A stretch of DNA of 10,456 nucleotides, from assembly GCA_013139755.1 (NCBI GenBank), contig WTAG01000152.1, forward strand, positions 1-10,456, written 5' to 3'. Below, piece after piece: positions 7,263 to 10,456 of the stretch (positions within the stretch are counted from its first letter, which is position 1; each line of letters begins with the position of its first letter). Source of the stretch: Methylomarinum sp. GTDB taxonomy: Bacteria; Pseudomonadota; Gammaproteobacteria; Methylococcales; Methylomonadaceae. The position numbers were made by a program, and so were the translations under genes. Below the pieces are notes generated by a model that was not told where the DNA came from, searched no databases, and worked only from the letters and a program-made list of their open reading frames with translations.

Positions 7263-8510
7263 CTAATCAATAGTTTCAATCCAGCGACAACGATCATTCA
7301 CAATATCCGCAGTAGATATACTCCCTATTCCTTTAGCAATTAAAGCCACAACACGATCATCAGTATCATAGCCAATATGAGCATCCATTGGGTTTGCAAA
7401 CTTACCTAAGCCAAAAACATCATAAACATGAGCCACATTAATATTCACATTAGTGACATCAATACATAACCTAGAATCAAGATACTTCTCAACGAACCCA
7501 GGTGGAATAGCGTAACTTAATAAATCATTAGGATCACTAAATGCAATGATTGGTGTTTTAGCCAACATCCGCTCAGAATAGTTTTCACCACCCGCGTTAC
7601 AATACGCCTGTTTTTGATTACTCACTTGAGGTGGCTTTCTGCCCAATTGCAACATTGGCAGTTGATTAGACATCATGTAAATAGGGATAACCTTTTCCTT
7701 TAATGCCTTATTAACGTCTATTTTGATATTATTCTCTGTACTACCTAATTCAGATGCAATACGCTGCATACCATCAATTGTAATCCGACTACCTAGACTA
7801 TGCGATACAAAAGCATATTGATCATTATTAATCGACGCTACTTCAGGTGTCTTGCATGCCGCTTTGGTTTCTGTCGGTAAATCTTCCCAATTTCCATGCG
7901 TCATCCAGCAAAACGATTGAGCAAAAGACAAAAGAATATCCTCCCTACTTTCACCCAAATAAATAATAGGATCTGGCCCAGTATCATTAGAAAAATGCTT
8001 CATTAAATCATTAACTTCTGCTCTTCTAAACGAATACTCACCCGAATTATCATAAGCAAGTACTTGTTTTTCTTTCGCGGTAATATCTGACCAAGTTAAC
8101 TCATAAAACATTAGCTCTTGCGTTCTATCGGCACTTAAATAGCGATTAATACGCAAATTACCCAGTTCTTTATCAGGGTATTTTTGATCAGATAATTTAA
8201 TATTTTTATGTGCTTTAGCAGTTACTGATAAATTTAATGATTTAGCCAATTTCTCAAAAAACTGTGTCGAATACCCTGGCTTATGATCCCCTACCCCATG
8301 AACCATTAACACCTTCATCTTACCTTTGGTATGATCCAAATGTGGCTTTAACCCTGTAAACCCTTCCCCCCACACCTCACACAAACGGGTATCTTCAGCT
8401 TCTTGTTTTTCAATAATCGCTTCAGTAATACCTCTTCCGAAGCTAGAGCAACCAGAAAGTACAATACATGCAGTGCTAATCAATAGCAGTCTATTTATCT
8501 TCATAATCAT
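7263..8510 (-). CDS. Lipoprotein with alpha/beta-hydrolase-like signature
   Basis: The N-terminus is a lipoprotein signal peptide: basic MIMKINR, a hydrophobic core, then lipobox LSGC with the modified cysteine at residue 21. Serine residues at +2 and +3 suggest outer-membrane targeting. The mature protein begins an alpha/beta-hydrolase pattern with VLMVHGVGDHKPGYS (67-81), where HGVGDH resembles the oxyanion-hole strand. FVSHSLGSR (234-242) is a nucleophile elbow with Ser238, though the first glycine of GxSxG is replaced by Ser. Candidate acid and histidine are in FSDPNDLLSY (Asp326 or Asp329) and MDAHIGY (His378). The substrate is unknown; an esterase or lipase-like activity is an inference. 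At 415 residues it is large for a simple lipase. It is convergent with the FliK-like gene, 61 bases apart. MKINR two codons in is an alternative start; neither has a good Shine-Dalgarno. Confidence 0.8.
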   Translation of the reverse strand: MIMKINRLLLISTACIVLSGCSSFGRGITEAIIEKQEAEDTRLCEVWGEGFTGLKPHLDHTKGKMKVLMVHGVGDHKPGYSTQFFEKLAKSLNLSVTAKAHKNIKLSDQKYPDKELGNLRINRYLSADRTQELMFYELTWSDITAKEKQVLAYDNSGEYSFRRAEVNDLMKHFSNDTGPDPIIYLGESREDILLSFAQSFCWMTHGNWEDLPTETKAACKTPEVASINNDQYAFVSHSLGSRITIDGMQRIASELGSTENNIKIDVNKALKEKVIPIYMMSNQLPMLQLGRKPPQVSNQKQAYCNAGGENYSERMLAKTPIIAFSDPNDLLSYAIPPGFVEKYLDSRLCIDVTNVNINVAHVYDVFGLGKFANPMDAHIGYDTDDRVVALIAKGIGSISTADIVNDRCRWIETID

Positions 8511-8749
8511 ATTTTAAATTACCAATATATTAGAACCAAAAAACACACTATAAAAAGACTGGGACAGAGTGTGGAAACTAAAACTTGGGGTAAAAAAGAA
8601 CAAGCTCTGTAAACTAACAAAACATCATGTTTTCATATTAACATCTTCAATAAATCTGTTCACTTATTTAAGCTAAAAACAACTCACTGATTACGCTTAT
8701 CATTTAATCGAAATCAACAACTTGCTTCATTTATAAAACAGAACAGCTA

Positions 8750-8754
8750 AGGAG
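8750..8754 (+). promoter_or_regulatory. Strong Shine-Dalgarno before a short reading frame
   Basis: AGGAG lies ten bases before the ATG at 8765. It is one of the best ribosome-binding matches in the window, which is why the short frame after it is listed at all. Confidence 0.4.
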
Positions 8755-8764
8755 CCTACACAAA

Positions 8765-8941
8765 ATGACTTCGACAACTAGCTTGCCTTTTTATCCCCAT
8801 TCCACGTTACAGCAACAGCTGTGTAACCTGCTGTAGTCGCAACCAGCTCATGTTTCAAGCGACACCTGCACACCCATGTACTTCGCGTCCGTTGCTAAAC
8901 TTATTAAGTGCGAGTTCCCAAGTAAAAATACAGCTGTATGA
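8765..8941 (+). pseudogene. Short reading frame interrupted by TAG; peptide or relic, unrecognised
   Basis: From ATG 8765 the frame encodes 23 residues (MTSTTSLPFYPHSTLQQQ and five more), then TAG at 8834-8836. The same frame then stays open for 34 further codons to TGA at 8939-8941, with content such as YFASVAKLIKCEFPSKN. A good Shine-Dalgarno precedes it, and its GC (about 47%) is well above the flanks. It could be a 23-residue peptide gene, a decayed gene with a nonsense change, part of a dispersed repeat, or chance; a 58-codon frame is not long enough to exclude chance. I recognise no family. Confidence 0.25.
8928..8939. repeat. Perfect 12-base palindrome upstream of the ychF promoter
   Basis: ATACAGCTGTAT is fully self-complementary. 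It sits about 30 bases before the proposed -35 box, a position where a regulator could bind, though no known consensus is recognised. Confidence 0.4.
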
Positions 8942-8968
8942 ATACAAAGTAAATCTTAGAAAAATAAT

Positions 8969-8997
8969 TTAGTAAAAGTGGCTTTCACTTGTATAAT
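8969..8997 (+). promoter_or_regulatory. Probable sigma70 promoter of ychF
   Basis: A perfect TATAAT at 8992-8997 lies 17 bases after TTAGTA (8969-8974), a weak -35 match. Transcription would start near 9004, giving a leader of about 50 bases. AAGTG-GCTTT-CACTT (8976-8990), an inverted repeat, fills the spacer and could be an operator or chance. Confidence 0.6.
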
Positions 8998-9053
8998 CCT
9001 CTTTTTGACTACAGCTAGTCATAACGTACAAATTAACAAGAGAAATAAAATTT

Positions 9054-10145
9054 ATGGCACTTCATTGTGGAATTGTTGGTTTACCAAATGTTGGCAAATC
9101 AACACTGTTTAATGCATTAACAAAAGCAACTATCGCTGCGGAAAACTACCCTTTTTGCACGATTGATCCCAATGTTGGTGTTGTTCCAGTGCCAGACCCT
9201 AGAATGGACAAGTTGGCAGAAATTGTTAACCCAGAACGTATCTTACCCACTACGATTGAATTTGTTGATATTGCAGGTTTAGTTGCTGGTGCATCAAATG
9301 GTGAAGGTTTAGGCAATCAGTTTTTAGGTAATATTAGAGAAACTGATGCCATCATTCATGTTGTTCGCTGCTTTGAAGATGATAATGTCATACACGTAGA
9401 AGGTAAAGTTGATCCTTTAAGCGATATTGAAGTGATTAATACCGAGTTAGCTTTAGCAGATATGGCATCTGTCGAAAAATCTTTATTAAAAGCAACAAAA
9501 GCAGCTCGAACAGGAAATAAAGATGAACAGGCAAAAAAGCAAACCCTAGAAAAAGTATTTGATCATTTAGATAAAGGTTTGGCTGTACGCTCATTAGATT
9601 TAACAGAGGACGAAATTAAGCTAATTAAAGAGCTATGTTTAATTACCCTAAAACCAGCATTATATATTGCCAATGTTCAAGATGATGGGTTTGAAGACAA
9701 CCCGTTGCTAGATAAAGTAAAAGAATTTGCTGCAACTGAAAAAGCCAATGTTGTTGCTGTTTGTGCAGCGATAGAAGCAGAAATAATTCAGCTAGATGAA
9801 GATGAAAAACAAGAGTTCTTAGATGACTTAGGGCTTGAAGAACCTGGCCTAAACAGAGTTGTAAGAGCAGCATATTCTTTACTTAACTTATCAACTTACT
9901 TTACTGCCGGTGTAAAAGAAGTAAGAGCATGGACGATTCCGGTCAATGCAACAGCTCCTCAAGCAGCTGGTGTAATTCATACCGATTTTGAAAAAGGCTT
10001 TATTCGAGCGGAAGTAACAGCTTATCAGGATTTTATTGATAATAAGGGTGAACAAGGTGCCAAAGATGCTGGTAAATGGCGTCTTGAAGGAAAAGAATAT
10101 AATGTGCAAGATGGTGATGTTGTACATTTTAGATTTAATGTTTGA
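9054..10145 (+). CDS. ychF: Redox-sensitive ribosome-binding ATPase YchF
   Basis: YchF (also called EngD, OLA1 in eukaryotes) is an Obg-related P-loop protein that prefers ATP to GTP, binds ribosomes and affects oxidative-stress responses. The 363 residues match the universal length. Motifs in order are the P-loop GLPNVGKST (9-17), DIAGL (72-76), GEGLGNQFL (83-91) and NVQD (207-210) in place of the GTPase NKxD, consistent with relaxed base specificity. A coiled segment lies at about 135-200, and a C-terminal TGS domain spans about 280-363. C35 in PFCTIDP matches the cysteine reported as redox-active in E. coli YchF, as I recall. AAGAGA ten bases upstream is a modest Shine-Dalgarno. The stop codon overlaps the promoter of the downstream tRNA. 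pth, often just upstream of ychF, is absent. Confidence 0.98.
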   Translation: MALHCGIVGLPNVGKSTLFNALTKATIAAENYPFCTIDPNVGVVPVPDPRMDKLAEIVNPERILPTTIEFVDIAGLVAGASNGEGLGNQFLGNIRETDAIIHVVRCFEDDNVIHVEGKVDPLSDIEVINTELALADMASVEKSLLKATKAARTGNKDEQAKKQTLEKVFDHLDKGLAVRSLDLTEDEIKLIKELCLITLKPALYIANVQDDGFEDNPLLDKVKEFAATEKANVVAVCAAIEAEIIQLDEDEKQEFLDDLGLEEPGLNRVVRAAYSLLNLSTYFTAGVKEVRAWTIPVNATAPQAAGVIHTDFEKGFIRAEVTAYQDFIDNKGEQGAKDAGKWRLEGKEYNVQDGDVVHFRFNV

Positions 10146-10170
10146 CAGTAAGCGATTTGAAATATATAAT
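10142..10170 (+). promoter_or_regulatory. Consensus sigma70 promoter of the tRNA gene
   Basis: TTGACA (10142-10147) and TATAAT (10165-10170) are perfect matches to both consensus hexamers with the ideal 17-base spacing. The -35 box overlaps the ychF stop codon. Transcription should start near 10177, about 39 bases before the mature tRNA. Confidence 0.85.
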
Positions 10171-10184
10171 TTCCGGACTTTGTT

Positions 10185-10208
10185 AAGAGCTGTTGAGAAA
10201 TAGCTCTT
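10185..10208 (+). terminator. Hairpin between ychF and the tRNA: weak terminator or tRNA leader structure
   Basis: AAGAGCT and AGCTCTT form a 7-bp stem around a 10-base loop. Only one extra T follows, so it is a poor intrinsic terminator. Because it lies after the tRNA promoter, it would also fold in the 5' leader removed by RNase P. Confidence 0.45.
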
Positions 10209-10215
10209 TCGATAT

Positions 10216-10293
10216 GGCGATATAGCTCAGTCCGGTTAGAGCGCGGGATTCATAACCCCGAGGTCCCAGGTTCGATCCACGGTATCGCCACCA
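10216..10293 (+). tRNA. tRNA with CAT anticodon, probably elongator tRNA-Met
   Basis: The cloverleaf reads: acceptor GGCGATA/TATCGCC (7 of 7 pairs), D arm GCTC/GAGC, anticodon stem CGGGA/CCCCG with loop TTCATAA (anticodon CAT at 10251-10253), variable AGGTC, T loop TTCGATC, discriminator A, encoded CCA. The first pair is G-C and fully matched, so this is not an initiator tRNA. Elongator Met is favoured, but Ile with a modified CAT anticodon cannot be fully excluded. The T stem is odd: CCAGG faces CACGG, leaving A-C and G-A mismatches, where CCTGG would pair perfectly. The last anticodon-stem pair is also A-C. It is driven by its own promoter and abuts a tyrosine recombinase gene. Confidence 0.9.
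10271..10293 (+). other. Predicted attachment site half (tRNA 3' end)
   Basis: Tyrosine recombinases that target tRNA genes usually recombine within the T or anticodon arm, and the element restores the 3' end. The T loop to CCA segment here is the likely element-proximal junction, given the recombinase 13 bases away. The exact core cannot be fixed without the other end of the element. Confidence 0.4.
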
Positions 10294-10306
10294 TTAAATC
10301 AATAAG

Positions 10307-10456
10307 TTAGCGAGTTTTTAGTCTAGTTACATTATCGGGTGCAACCGATTTTGCAGCGATTCCTTCAAGGCTATTAGCGTAATCACTAAGGTGTTCAGGT
10401 GCTAAATGGGCATAACGTTGCACCATTTCGTAACTACTCCATCCACCAAGTTCTTG
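10307..10456 (-). CDS. Tyrosine recombinase (phage-type integrase), C-terminal 49 residues
   Basis: The minus-strand frame ends with TAA at 10307-10309 and runs off the window. ELGGWSSYEMVQRYAHLAPE is the end of the catalytic domain of phage-type tyrosine recombinases: LGGW, then MVQRYAHL whose tyrosine (Y15 of the visible part) is the DNA-attacking nucleophile. The tail EHLSDYANSLEGIAAK is typical of integrases of proviruses and genomic islands. The gene is tail to tail with the tRNA, 13 bases apart. The upstream catalytic residues (Arg, Lys, His-x-x-Arg) lie beyond the window, so intactness is unknown. An XerC/XerD role is unlikely given the sequence and the tRNA location. Confidence 0.9.
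   Translation of the reverse strand, partial: QELGGWSSYEMVQRYAHLAPEHLSDYANSLEGIAAKSVAPDNVTRLKTR

Larger units (their letters stand above)
8511..9053. other. Gene-poor region of 543 bases with a GC-shifted segment and palindromes
   Basis: This region lies between the divergent lipoprotein gene and ychF. Its ends are very AT-rich (about 26-33% GC by hand count), while about 8761-8920 rises to roughly 47%. It contains a perfect dyad AAAACAT-C-ATGTTTT (8619-8633), a short reading frame at 8765 with a good Shine-Dalgarno, a perfect 12-base palindrome ATACAGCTGTAT (8928-8939), a GACTA-CAGC-TAGTC hairpin (9007-9020) and the ychF promoter. ACAGCT occurs four times. The lipoprotein promoter must also be here but is not clear. 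I recognise no known RNA. Confidence 0.6.

Noticed and set aside
9643..10127. Minus-strand open frames of 76-78 codons within ychF
   Set aside because: They lie opposite an intact, highly conserved gene; the Leu/Gln-rich translation is a typical antisense artefact.
10216..10293. Initiator tRNA-fMet
   Set aside because: Initiator tRNAs have a mismatched first acceptor pair; here G1-C72 and the whole acceptor stem pair. The anticodon stem also lacks the full run of three G-C pairs next to the loop.
1..10456. CRISPR array, toxin-antitoxin pair or phage-defence genes
   Set aside because: No regularly spaced direct repeats and no recognisable defence domains occur within the window; any such cargo would lie beyond the right edge.

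Overview
The window comes from a low-GC (roughly 38%) gammaproteobacterium. The order exbB-exbD-lpxK, and prmB-aroC followed by an MFS gene on the same strand, is typical of gammaproteobacteria. The low GC and an HDOD gene next to a FliK-C-terminal-like gene suggest a Methylococcales-type methanotroph. That last placement is from memory and weakly supported.

Layout. Positions 1-4890 are transcribed leftwards: prmB, aroC, a terminator-like hairpin, an HcaT-like MFS transporter, exbB, exbD, and lpxK (cut by the window start). The exbB-exbD-lpxK junctions overlap (TAATG, then ATGA), so translation is probably coupled. Positions 5040-7201 run rightwards and hold a two-gene unit: an HDOD-domain protein, then a protein of 425 residues ending in a FliK hook-length-control-like domain. 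A leftward lipoprotein with an alpha/beta-hydrolase signature lies at 7263-8510. A 543-bp gene-poor stretch follows. It contains a GC-shifted segment with a short amber-interrupted reading frame, several small palindromes and a probable ychF promoter. Rightward ychF occupies 9054-10145.

The right end is the most telling part. A consensus sigma70 promoter overlaps the ychF stop codon and drives a tRNA with a CAT anticodon at 10216-10293. Thirteen bases beyond its CCA end, tail to tail with it, lies the C-terminus of a tyrosine recombinase, cut by the window end. This is the classic junction of an integrative element in a tRNA gene. The tRNA has a perfect acceptor stem but two mismatches in its T stem, on the 3' side that an element would have supplied. 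Positions 1-10215 therefore look like core chromosome, and an accessory element probably begins at the tRNA 3' end and extends beyond the window.

Functionally, the core genes cover lipid A phosphorylation (lpxK), a proton-driven inner-membrane motor (ExbB/ExbD), the last step of the shikimate pathway (aroC), ribosomal protein L3 methylation (prmB) and a ribosome-associated ATPase (ychF). I found no CRISPR array, no rRNA and no insertion sequence.
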